Positions 15,314 to 24,100 of a DNA stretch of 64,000 nt are shown one piece after another. A program made the translations under genes and the position numbers. The stretch is from Leifsonia sp. Leaf336 (GTDB taxonomy: Bacteria > Actinomycetota > Actinomycetes > Actinomycetales > Microbacteriaceae), in contig NZ_LMOZ01000001.1 in NCBI RefSeq assembly GCF_001423695.1, positions 124,001-188,000 of the forward strand. The letters run 5' to 3'. The notes under the pieces were generated by a model, which did not search any database, had not been told where the DNA came from, and saw only the letters and a list, made by a program, of their open reading frames with translations. Positions within the stretch are counted from its first letter, which is position 1; the number at the start of each line of letters is the position of its first letter.

Positions 15314-16030
15314 CTACAACCGCACCGCCGGGCCGTGCCCCGGCAGCACCCACCGCGCCTCGCACAGGCTGAGCCGCTGCGCGCTCGCCTCCGCCCGCTC
15401 GGCGTCGTGGTGGAAGAACGACGGCAGCTGCTGCAGCTCGCCGTCGTCGGTGAGGAGGGGGTGCCCGGTCACGACCGCATCGCCTGTGATCAGCGCTTCG
15501 GCCTCCGGTTCGAAGAAGCAGGCGTGCCCGGTCGTGTGGCCGGGTGTCGGCACGACCTCCAGGCGGTGCCCGGTCGACAGCTCGAGCACGTCGACCGTGA
15601 TCGCCTGTGCCGACGGGATGCCGACCTCGCCCAGCCCGCCCGCGCGGATGGCCGCGACGGCCCAGGCGAGCGTGCCGCGCTTCAGGGCGACCGGCAGCAG
15701 CTCGCCGACGGTCACCTGCTCGGTGATCTCGCGGCGGACGTTCGGCAGCTCGCTCGCACTGGTGAGCACCTCCACCCCGTAGCGCTCGTTCCAGGCCCGG
15801 GCGGCGCCGAGGTGGTCGGAGTGCCCGTGCGTCACGATGATGCGCGCGAGCGCGGAGAGGTCGAGGCCGGCCGCGCGGATCGACTCCTCGACCAGGAGGC
15901 GGTCGGCGGGGTAGCCGCAGTCGACCAATTCCACCCGCCCTTTGCCGTGGAACACCGTCCAGTTGGAGGCCGGCCCTTCGACGAAGAGGATGCCAGGGGC
16001 CACGGTGGTCAGGGAACGGATCGCGCGCAC
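15314..16030 (-). CDS. Metallo-beta-lactamase-fold hydrolase
   Basis: 238 residues from the GTG at 16030; the open frame upstream runs into the MerR promoter and is rejected. The zinc motif is VTHGHSDHLGAA (HxHxDH), followed by TPGHTTGHACF, TGDAVVTGHPLL and a C-terminal LPGHGP. These supply the metal ligands of an MBL-fold hydrolase. The family includes glyoxalase II, lactonases and quorum-quenching enzymes, and the substrate is not clear. It converges on the permease gene (7 bp apart) and is divergent from a TipA-type MerR regulator whose operator lies 35 bp from this start, so joint control is possible. Confidence 0.87.
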   Translation of the reverse strand: MRAIRSLTTVAPGILFVEGPASNWTVFHGKGRVELVDCGYPADRLLVEESIRAAGLDLSALARIIVTHGHSDHLGAARAWNERYGVEVLTSASELPNVRREITEQVTVGELLPVALKRGTLAWAVAAIRAGGLGEVGIPSAQAITVDVLELSTGHRLEVVPTPGHTTGHACFFEPEAEALITGDAVVTGHPLLTDDGELQQLPSFFHHDAERAEASAQRLSLCEARWVLPGHGPAVRL

Positions 16031-16059
16031 ACGGTAGACAGTACCGTCTGACCTTGTGC

Positions 16060-16090
16060 TTGACCTTGACGTAACGTCAACCTTTAGCGT
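16060..16090 (+). promoter_or_regulatory. MerR-type promoter with 19-bp spacer and internal dyad
   Basis: TTGACC (16060-16065) and TAGCGT (16085-16090) are separated by 19 bp, the stretched spacing that MerR activators correct by DNA distortion. The spacer contains a perfect dyad, TTGACGT-A-ACGTCAA, at 16066-16080. It precedes the MerR gene, so the regulator should activate its own transcription on effector binding. Confidence 0.8.
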
Positions 16091-16121
16091 GGATCGCAGC
16101 CCACGAGAGAGGGGAACGGAC

Positions 16122-16898
16122 ATGGTGGAGGCCGCCGCCGACTGGAGCATCCAGGACATCGCGCGCATCGCCGGCACCACGAGCAGGACGCTGCGTCACT
16201 ATGACGACCTCGGCCTGCTCGTTCCGAGCCGGATCGGCGCGAACGGCTACCGCCACTACGACCGCGACTCCCTGGTGCGGCTGCAGCGCATCCTGCTGCT
16301 GCGCGACCTCGGCCTCGGCCTCCCGGCCATCGCCCGAGTGCTCGACGACCGGCAGGATGCGGTGCCCGCCCTGCGCGACCATCTGAGTTGGTTACGCAGC
16401 GAGCGGGAAAGGCTGGCGCGGCAGATCGCGTCGGTCGAGGCGACGATCCACGCAGTGGAGGAAGGAGAGGAGATCGTGGCGGAAGAGATGTTCGACGGGT
16501 TCGACCACACCCAGTACAAGGAGGAGGTCGAGCAGCGCTGGGGGAAGGACGCGTACGCGGCCTCCGACCGCTGGTGGCGCGGCATGACCGCGCAGGAGCG
16601 CGCAGGCTGGCAGCAGCGGCAGAAGCAGCTGGCCGCCGACTGGACGGCCGCGGCCGCGCGCGGGGTCGACCCGGCCTCCGAGGAGGCGCAGGCGCTCGCG
16701 CAGCGGCACTGGCAGTGGCTGGCCGACATCCCGGGTACGCCGGGCTACGGTCAGGGCGGCCCGCCCGCCGCCTACCTGACGGGGCTCGGCGACATGTACG
16801 TGGCCGACCCGCGCTTCGCCGCCAACTACGGCGGGGCCGAGGGCGCCGCCTTCGTGCGCGACGCCCTCCACGTCTACGCCGCGGCCCACCTCGGGTGA
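16122..16898 (+). CDS. MerR-family regulator with TipAS effector domain
   Basis: 258 residues from the ATG of MVEAAADWS, preceded by GAGAGGGG. The N-terminal MerR helix-turn-helix (WSIQDIARIAGTTSRTLRHYDDLGLL) is followed by a dimerisation coiled coil (about residues 85-120). The C-terminal domain (FDHTQYKEEVEQRWGKDAYAASDRWWRGM, then DPRFAANYGG) matches the TipAS drug-binding fold. TipA proteins bind thiopeptides and other drugs and activate their own promoter. The 19-bp-spacer promoter upstream supports autoactivation. Confidence 0.92.
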   Translation: MVEAAADWSIQDIARIAGTTSRTLRHYDDLGLLVPSRIGANGYRHYDRDSLVRLQRILLLRDLGLGLPAIARVLDDRQDAVPALRDHLSWLRSERERLARQIASVEATIHAVEEGEEIVAEEMFDGFDHTQYKEEVEQRWGKDAYAASDRWWRGMTAQERAGWQQRQKQLAADWTAAAARGVDPASEEAQALAQRHWQWLADIPGTPGYGQGGPPAAYLTGLGDMYVADPRFAANYGGAEGAAFVRDALHVYAAAHLG

Positions 16899-16941
16899 CA
16901 CGGCCGCACCCGGCTCGGCGGCGCGTCGAGGCTCGCTGCGG

Positions 16942-17850
16942 CTACGCGCGGCGCGCGTGCGCGCGGCGGGTGCGGCCGGTGAGCCGGTCGTCGAGCCAGT
17001 GCGCGGCGATGAGCCGCGACGGACGCGAGGTGCGCGGCTCGGCGGGGGCGCGGTCGGGCTGCGGGCCTCGCACCAGCGGGGACGCCGCCCGGTCGGCGGC
17101 GCGCGACCGCGTCGACGCGTCGGACTCGAGCAGGATGCCGTCTCGCACGTCGAAACGGACGGCATCCTGCTCGCCCACGCCCTCCCCACGAAGGCCGGGG
17201 CCTTGCTCCGCCGTGCCTTCGAGCTCGCCCTCCAGCTCGGCGACCGCTGGCGCGGGCTCCGGGAGCCGGATGGCGAAGAACGGGAGGGTGAGACTGCAGA
17301 GCGGGCCGACCAGCAGCGCGAACGCGAGCGTTCCGATGCCGACGTCGCCGCCGAGGAACCAGCCGATGATCAGCACCGTGACCTCGATGGCCGTGCGGAC
17401 CGCCCAGATCGGCCACCCGGTGCGGGCGTGGAGGCCGGTCATCAGGCCGTCGCGCGGCCCCGGCCCCAGCTTCGGCCCGATGTAGAGGCCGGTCGCGATC
17501 GCGAGCAGCAGGAGGCCGGACGCGAAGAGCAGCACCTGCGCCCAGAGCTCGGTCTGCTGCGGGATGAGCCACAGCCCGAGCTGAGCGCTCGGCCCGACCA
17601 GGAGGACGTTGAGCACGGTGCCGAGGCCTGGCTTCTGCCGCAGCGGGATCCAGAACGCCAGCACCACCAGGCCGACGATGTTCGTCACGAGCCCGAACGG
17701 GATGCCGGTCTTGAACGAGACCCCCTGCGCCAGCACGTCCCACGGCGAGACGCCGATCCCGGCACGGACCATCAGCGCGATCGCGATGCCGTACAGGAAC
17801 AGGCCGACCAGGAGCTGGACGACGCGGCGGACGAGGAGTAACCGGGACAT
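16942..17850 (-). CDS. YczE/YitT-family membrane protein
   Basis: 302 residues. About five hydrophobic segments fill the first 215 residues (LFLYGIAIALMVRAGIGVSPWDVLAQGV, LVVLAFWIPL and others), with PKLGPGPRDGLMTGL typical of the DUF161/YczE family. The C-terminal approximately 90 residues are an Arg/Ala/Pro-rich hydrophilic tail not usual for the family, which is about 215 residues long. YczE proteins are of unknown transport function and are typically encoded beside a MocR regulator, as here. The divergent gap of 63 bp holds the operator. Confidence 0.85.
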   Translation of the reverse strand: MSRLLLVRRVVQLLVGLFLYGIAIALMVRAGIGVSPWDVLAQGVSFKTGIPFGLVTNIVGLVVLAFWIPLRQKPGLGTVLNVLLVGPSAQLGLWLIPQQTELWAQVLLFASGLLLLAIATGLYIGPKLGPGPRDGLMTGLHARTGWPIWAVRTAIEVTVLIIGWFLGGDVGIGTLAFALLVGPLCSLTLPFFAIRLPEPAPAVAELEGELEGTAEQGPGLRGEGVGEQDAVRFDVRDGILLESDASTRSRAADRAASPLVRGPQPDRAPAEPRTSRPSRLIAAHWLDDRLTGRTRRAHARRA

Positions 17851-17859
17851 GATGACAAT

Positions 17860-17875
17860 CCAATCGGTCGATTGG
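17860..17875. promoter_or_regulatory. Operator between YczE and MocR genes
   Basis: CCAATCG and CGATTGG are perfect 7-bp arms separated by GT. A further related half site, CCAATTCGG, follows at 17891-17899. The position between the divergent yczE and mocR genes fits the MocR binding site. Confidence 0.65.
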
Positions 17876-17913
17876 CCTTACATCAAGATGCCAATTCGGA
17901 TAAAGTGGCCCGC

Positions 17914-19395
17914 ATGTCCGACGCGCACCTGACCGCCCGCTCGCTCGAAACCCTCCTGGGCGACTGGCGCGGCGCGGCCCCCGGCTACCAGTCGCTGGCC
18001 GACCGGGTGCGCCTGCTCGTCCTCGACGGCCGCATCCCGATCGGCACCCGCCTCCCCGCCGAGCGCGACCTCGCGGGGCGCCTCGACCTCAGCCGCACCA
18101 CCGTCAGCGCCGCCTATCGGCAGCTGCGGGAGGTCGGCTTCCTCGACAGCGTGCGCGGCTCCGGGAGCGTCGCGCGCCTCCCCGGCCCGGCGCTCGCCCT
18201 GCCGCTGGCCGGCGGCGAGGGGATGCTCGACTTCACGAAGGCCGCCCTGCCCGCCGCCGCGTCCCTCCCGGCCGCCGCGCGAGCCGCCGCCGAAGAGCTC
18301 CCGCACTTCCTCCCCGACTCCGGCTACGACCCGGTCGGGCTCCCGCACCTGCGTCAGGCGATCGCCGACCGGTACGCCGAGCGCGGCCTCCCGACCTCGC
18401 CCGACCAAGTGCTCGTGACCGTCGGCGCCCAGCAGGCCATCGCACTCATCGCGCGCACCTTCCTGTCGCGCGGCGATCGGGCGCTCGTCGAGATGCCCAC
18501 GTATCCGCACGCGACGGAGGCCCTCAAACTCGCCGGGGCGCGGCTCCTCCCGATCACCGTGACCCCTCCCACGGACGCGCCGCACGCGCTCGGGGCGGAG
18601 GAGGACGACGGCTGGGACGCCGACGCCGCCGAGCAGGCGATCCGGCGCGCGAACCCGACCCTCGCCTACCTGATCCCGGACTTCCACAACCCGACCGGCG
18701 CCTCCATGTCGCCGGCGACCCGGGAGCGCCTGCTCGCGGCGGCGGCGGCGCACGGGACCATCGTGGTCGGCGATGAGACGACGGCCGACCTCGACATCGA
18801 CCGCGCGGGCGAGTACCTCCCGCTGCCGGTGTACGCCCACCGCAAGGCGGGCGATCCGCCGGTGCTGCTGATCGGGTCGGCGAGCAAGAGCCTCTGGGGA
18901 GGCCTTAGGATCGGCTGGATCCGCGCGGAGCGCCCGCTGATCCAGCGGCTGATCGCGGCCAAGCCGTCCACCGACCTCGGCACTCCGATGATCGAGCAGC
19001 TGGTCGTGGCGCGGATGCTCCCGCAGACGCGCCAGATCAAGGAGGAGCGGCGCGTGCAGCTGGCCGCCGGGCGCGAGACCGTGCGCCGGCTCGCGGCGCA
19101 GGTCTTCCCGGACTGGCGTATCCCCAGCCTCCACGGCGGCCTCGCGGCGTGGATCGGCATCGGCGCGCCGGTCAGCTCGGCGCTCGCCCTCGCGGCGCGC
19201 AATCACGGCCTGCTCATCGCCGCCGGGCCGCGATTCGGGCTCGACGGCGCGTTCGAGCGGTTCCTCCGGGTGCCGATCACATACTCCGAAGACGAGACGG
19301 AGCGGGCGTTCGCCGCGCTGGAGCGCGCGTGGGCGGTGGCGTCGGCCGAACCCGCGCCCTACTTCGAGGCCGCCGCGCTGCCCAACGTGGTCTGA
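17914..19395 (+). CDS. MocR-family regulator (GntR winged helix fused to aminotransferase fold)
   Basis: 493 residues from the ATG of MSDAHLTARSL. The N-terminal GntR winged helix (YQSLADRVRLLVLDGRIPIGTRLPAERDLA, then SRTTVSAAYRQLREVG) is joined to a fold-type I PLP aminotransferase domain. PLP contacts are visible: VTVGAQQAIALIARTF, DFHNPTGASMS, and the Schiff-base Lys in LIGSASKSLWGGLRIGW. It is divergent from the YczE membrane-protein gene and so corresponds to the YczR type of MocR regulator. The 3' end overlaps the convergent SDR gene by 37 bp. Confidence 0.92.
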   Translation: MSDAHLTARSLETLLGDWRGAAPGYQSLADRVRLLVLDGRIPIGTRLPAERDLAGRLDLSRTTVSAAYRQLREVGFLDSVRGSGSVARLPGPALALPLAGGEGMLDFTKAALPAAASLPAAARAAAEELPHFLPDSGYDPVGLPHLRQAIADRYAERGLPTSPDQVLVTVGAQQAIALIARTFLSRGDRALVEMPTYPHATEALKLAGARLLPITVTPPTDAPHALGAEEDDGWDADAAEQAIRRANPTLAYLIPDFHNPTGASMSPATRERLLAAAAAHGTIVVGDETTADLDIDRAGEYLPLPVYAHRKAGDPPVLLIGSASKSLWGGLRIGWIRAERPLIQRLIAAKPSTDLGTPMIEQLVVARMLPQTRQIKEERRVQLAAGRETVRRLAAQVFPDWRIPSLHGGLAAWIGIGAPVSSALALAARNHGLLIAAGPRFGLDGAFERFLRVPITYSEDETERAFAALERAWAVASAEPAPYFEAAALPNVV

Positions 19396-20291
19396 GCGTC
19401 CACGCCCGTCAGCTCCGCGGCGACGGCCCACAGCGAAGCGGGGAGGTCGCGGCCGCGGGCGCTGCGCGGAACGCGTGCGCGGTGTGTCGGCCCGACCAGT
19501 GCCATCCGGGAGGGACCGTAGTACGCCCCCTGCTCGGCGGCCAGGTCGGCGGCGGCGAACAGCAGCGGCTCCGCTCCCTGCTCGACACCCTGCGACGGCA
19601 GGAGGGTGCGGCTCGCCGGCTGCAGCGGCTTCTCGCGACCGAGGTTGCGCCCGGCGGTCTGCAGGTTGGTGCGCGTGTAGCCGGGGTGGGCCGCGGTGCT
19701 GAGCAGGCCCCAGCCGTTCGTCTGCGAGAGCTCCGCCAGGTGCAGCGTCATGAGGAGGTCGGCGAGCTTGGACTGCGCGTAGGCGCGCGCAGCGCTGTAC
19801 CGCCCCCGGAACTGCAGGTCGCGGAAGTGGATCGACCCGAAGTCGGCCGTGCCGCTCGACATGGTCGCGACCCGCGGCGCGGGGGACTCGAGGAGGCGGG
19901 GGAGCAGCAGATTGGTGAGCAGGAACGGGCCGAGGAAGTTGCTCTGGAACTGCAGCTCGTAGCCGTCGACGGTCTCGATGCGCGTGGGCGGGATCATCAC
20001 GCCGGCGTTGTTCACGAGGGTGTCGATCGGCTCCGCGTCGGAGAGCATCCCGTCGGCGAAGGCGCGCACGCTCGCCAGGTCGGCGAGGTCGATCCTGCGC
20101 AGCCGGAGGTCGGCGCCCGGCACCCGGGTCAGGATCTCGGCGCGGGCAGCCTCCCCCTTGTCGAGCGAGCGGACGGCCATCGTGACGGTTGCGCCCGCCG
20201 CGGCCAGCCGGGCGGTGGTCTCCTTGCCCGTGCCGCTGTTGGCGCCGGTGACGATGATGTGACGTCCGGTCTGGTCGGGAACGGTGTACAC
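19359..20291 (-). CDS. SDR-family NAD(P)-dependent oxidoreductase
   Basis: 310 residues from a GTG behind GGAGG. The cofactor motif TGANSGTGKETTARL sits at residues about 15-29, NNAGVM near residue 90, and the catalytic Ser and YxxxK (SAARAYAQSKLADLL) near 140-170. The closest general class is the WW-domain-oxidoreductase or retinol-dehydrogenase-like SDRs. Note that the second glycine position reads GTG rather than GIG. The TetR gene is divergent, with duplicated operator sequences between, so this is probably its target. The substrate is unknown. Confidence 0.9.
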   Translation of the reverse strand: MYTVPDQTGRHIIVTGANSGTGKETTARLAAAGATVTMAVRSLDKGEAARAEILTRVPGADLRLRRIDLADLASVRAFADGMLSDAEPIDTLVNNAGVMIPPTRIETVDGYELQFQSNFLGPFLLTNLLLPRLLESPAPRVATMSSGTADFGSIHFRDLQFRGRYSAARAYAQSKLADLLMTLHLAELSQTNGWGLLSTAAHPGYTRTNLQTAGRNLGREKPLQPASRTLLPSQGVEQGAEPLLFAAADLAAEQGAYYGPSRMALVGPTHRARVPRSARGRDLPASLWAVAAELTGVDAQTTLGSAAASK

Positions 20292-20320
20292 GGTGTCCTC
20301 CGCAGGTCGTGAAATAATGA

Positions 20321-20367
20321 ACCGATGGTCTGTTAGTGATCACGCTAATAGACCGACGGTCTGTTAG
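20321..20367. promoter_or_regulatory. Duplicated TetR operator
   Basis: ACCGATGGTCTGTTAG (20321-20336) and ACCGACGGTCTGTTAG (20352-20367) are direct repeats with one difference, 31 bp apart. The second copy is also a dyad: CTAATAGACCG at 20345-20355 pairs with CGGTCTGTTAG around a central A with one mismatch. It lies between the SDR and TetR genes. Confidence 0.75.
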
Positions 20368-20381
20368 CAAGAGGGAGGCTC

Positions 20382-21053
20382 ATGTCCCAGGCGACGTTCA
20401 GCCGGGCGCGCAGCGAGGAGCAGCGCGCGCAGCGCAAGGAGGACATCCTCGCGGCCGCCGCGGAGCTGCTGGCCGACACCCGCGTGGCCGACCTCAGCCT
20501 CACTGAGCTGGCCCGGCGCGTCGGCCTCGCGAAGTCGAACGTGCTCCGCTACTTCGAGTCGCGGGAGGCCGTGCTGCTGGAGCTCTACGGTCGCGAGTTC
20601 GCCGCGTGGCTCGACGCGCTCGAGGCGCGGCTCGCCGCGATCACCGCGCGGACTCCCGAGGTGCTCGCCGGCGCTGTTGCAGACTCCGCGGCCGAGCGCC
20701 CGGTGTTCGCCGAGCTGTGCGCCGCCGCTCCCGGCATCCTCGAGCACAACATCTCCGGCCCTGTCGCGCGTGACTACAAGCGCGCGTTGCTGGCCCATGT
20801 AGCCCGTCTCGGCACCCTGGCCTCCCCGTGGATCGGTGACGAACCGGCGGATGTGCTCGTCTTCGTCGGCACCGTCACGCTCGGGATCGGCGGCATCTGG
20901 TCGACCTGCCGGCTCTCGCCGGGGATGGCGGACGCGTACCGCCTCGACCCCGAGCTCGCCCGCTTCCGGGTGGACTTCCGCGAGAGCCTGGAAGCGCTGC
21001 TGACCACCGTGATCCGCGGGATCCTGGCCGGGCGAAGTGGTACTACGGCATGA
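20382..21053 (+). CDS. TetR-family transcriptional regulator
   Basis: 223 residues. The N-terminal TetR helix-turn-helix is clear (QRKEDILAAAAELLADTRVADLSLTELARRVGLAKSNVLRYF), followed by a helical ligand-binding domain (TetR_C-like) containing ERPVFAELCAAAPGILEHNISGP. GAGGGAGG precedes the ATG. Duplicated GACCG-based operators in the divergent promoter region point to control of the SDR gene and itself. It is upstream and in the same direction as the RND exporter (86-bp gap), so that gene could be an additional target. Confidence 0.92.
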   Translation: MSQATFSRARSEEQRAQRKEDILAAAAELLADTRVADLSLTELARRVGLAKSNVLRYFESREAVLLELYGREFAAWLDALEARLAAITARTPEVLAGAVADSAAERPVFAELCAAAPGILEHNISGPVARDYKRALLAHVARLGTLASPWIGDEPADVLVFVGTVTLGIGGIWSTCRLSPGMADAYRLDPELARFRVDFRESLEALLTTVIRGILAGRSGTTA

Positions 21054-21067
21054 GGAATCTGCACAGC

Positions 21068-21089
21068 CTGCAATGAGAGACTTTTGCAG
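21068..21089. promoter_or_regulatory. Short inverted repeat upstream of RND exporter
   Basis: CTGCAA (21068-21073) and TTGCAG (21084-21089) form a perfect 6-bp dyad with a 10-bp centre, about 50 bp before the exporter GTG. It could be a regulator site, but nothing else supports it. Confidence 0.35.
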
Positions 21090-21139
21090 CGTCATCGCCG
21101 CCGCCTGACCTGCACTCACTTCCGCCGAGGGGATCCTCC

Positions 21140-24100
21140 GTGCACTATCTCGCTGTCCTCAGCATGAGGAACCGCGCTCTGATCGCACTCGTCACGATCG
21201 TCGCCGCCGTCTTCGGCGGCATCGCTCTGACGAACCTCAAGCAGGAGCTCGCTCCGTCGATCTCCTTCCCGCAGCTCGTCGTGCTGTCCTCCTACCCCGG
21301 TGCCTCGCCCGAGGTGGTCAACCACGACGTCAGCACCCCGGTGGAGGCCGCGATCCAGGGCGTGCCCGACCTCGACTCGACCTCGGCGGTCAGCAGCACG
21401 AACCAGTCGATCATCACGGTGAAGTTCACCTACGGCACCGACCTGGCGACGGCGGAGCAGAAGATCGACCAGGCCATCAACCGGATCAAGTCGACGCTGC
21501 CCTCCGGAGTGGACCCGCAGGTGCTCTCGGGATCCATCGACGACCTCCCCGTCATCCAGCTGGCGGTCACCGGAGACGCGGATCAGCGCACGCTCGGCGA
21601 CGACATCACGAAGCTCGCCCTGCCCGACATCAAGAACGTGACCGGCGTCAACGACGCCCAGCTCGTCGGCGAGGTCGGCCGGCGCATCACGATCACGCCC
21701 GACCCGGCCAAGCTGGCCGCCGCAGGCGTCAGCAGCTCGGCGATCAAGACCTCGCTGCAGCAGAACGGCGTGCTCCTTCCCGGCGGGTCGCTCACGGAGG
21801 ACGGCAAGACGCTCACGATCCAGTCGGGATCGCAGCTGACGTCGGTGGCCGGCATCGCGTCGCTGCCGGTCGTCAAGACGACGTCGGCGGCGACCGGCGC
21901 AGGCGCCGGTGCCGGTGCCTCGGCGAGTCAGCAGGGGGCGGCGGCTCAGGCCGGCGCTGCTCAGGCAGCCGCGGCCCAGGCGGCCGCGGCCCAGGCGGCC
22001 GCCGCCACCCCGGTCACGATCGGCGACGTCGCCACCGTCGTCCAGACCGACGACCCGGTGACGTCGCTGTCGCGCGTCGACGGCAAGCCGGCGCTGACCA
22101 TCGCGGTGACCAAGCTCCCGTCGGCCAACACCGTGGAGGTCTCGCACGGCGTCTCCTCGCTCATCCCCGACCTCGAGACCAAGCTCGGCAACGGTGCGAA
22201 GATCACCGTGGTCTTCGACCAGGCGCCGTTCATCACCCAGTCCATCAACTCGCTCGCCGAGGAGGGCCTCCTCGGCTTGGCGATGGCGGTCATCGTCATC
22301 CTGGTGTTCCTGCTCTCGGTGCGCGCGACCCTGGTCACCGTCATCTCGATCCCGACCAGCGTGCTCATCACGTTCATCGTGATGTGGACGAGCGGCTACA
22401 CGCTCAACATCATCACGCTCGGCGCCCTCACGATCGCGATCGGCCGCGTCGTCGACGACTCGATCGTCGTCATCGAGAACATCAAACGACAACTCGTGCC
22501 CGGAATGGACAGAGCCGTCACCATCGTGCGCGCGGTGCGCGAGGTAGCCGGTGCGATCACGGCCTCGACCATCACCACGGTCGCCGTGTTCCTCCCGCTG
22601 GCGTTCGTGGGCGACGTCACGGGCGAGCTGTTCCGTCCGTTCGCGCTCACCGTCACCATCGCGCTGCTGTCCTCGCTGCTCGTGGCGTTGACGATCGTGC
22701 CGGTGCTGGCCTACTGGTTCCTGCGCGCGCCCAAGGCGCGTAAGCACGAGGGCGGCGAGCACGACGACGAGGCCGCGCACCTGTCGGTCGCGGACGCGAT
22801 CGCGTCGGGCCACGACGAGCTCGAGCACCCGTCGCTTCTGCAGCGCGGCTACCTGCCGATCATCCACTGGACGCTCAAGCACTCGTGGACGACGATCGTC
22901 GCAGCCCTGGTGGTGCTGGTGCTGACCTTCGCGGCCTTCCCGCTCCTGAAGACCAACTTCCTCGGCTCCAGCGGCCAGAACTCGCTGACCGTCACGCAGA
23001 AGCTCGAGCCGGGTGCGAGCCTGCAGGCCAAGGACGACGCGGCCAAGCAGGTCGAGCAGAAGCTGCTCGACACCAAGGGCGTCAAGACGGTCCAGGTGTC
23101 GATCGGCTCCAGCGGCTCGTCGCTGCGCGACGCGTTCACGGGCGGAGGCGGCGCGACGACCTTCTCGATCACGACCGACCCGAACGCCGACCAAGACAAA
23201 CTGCAGACGACGATCCAGAACGAGATCGACGGCATCACCGGCGCAGGCGACATCCAACTGTCCGCGTCGAGCGGCTTCGGCGGGTCGACGGACATCGAGG
23301 TGGACATCACAGCGAGCAGCAACGCCGACCTCCAGAAGGCGACCGATTCGGTCGTCGCCGAGCTGAAGAAGCAGAAGTCGCTCAGCCAGGTCACCGACAA
23401 CCTGAGCGCCTCGCTGCCGTATGTCGCCGTGACCGTCGACCGTACGAAGGCGGCGCAGGTCGGCCTCAGCGAGGTCGCCGTGGGCACGATCGTGTCGCAG
23501 ACGATGCAGCCGACGCAGATCGGCAGCGTCGCGATCGACAACTCGACCCTCAACATCTACCTGCAGACCGACAACCCGCCGACCACGGTCGCCGGGCTCT
23601 CCCAGCTGCCGATCCCGACTGCCACCGGTGTCGTGCCGCTGAGCTCGATCGCGACCGTCGCCGAGGCCAAGGGCCCGTCGACGGTCACCATCCAGCGCGG
23701 CCTGCGCACCTCCACGGTGACGGCGACACCCGGCGACAATCTCACCACGGCGAACCAGGAGGTCACCAAGGCGCTCGACACGGCCGACCTGCCCGCCGGT
23801 GCAACCGCCAAGATCGGGGGTGTCTCCTCGAGCCAGTCGAGTGCGTTCGGGCAGCTGGGCCTCGCGCTGCTGGCGGCCATCCTGATCGTCTATATCGTGA
23901 TGGTGGCGACCTTCCGCTCGCTTCGGCAGCCGCTGCTGCTGCTCGTCTCGGTGCCGTTCGCGGCGACCGGCGCGATCCTCCTGCAGCTCGCCTCGGGCAT
24001 CCCGCTCGGTGTGGCCTCCCTCATCGGCGTGCTGATGCTGATCGGCATCGTCGTGACGAATGCGATCGTGCTCATCGACCTGGTCAACCAGTACCGGGCC

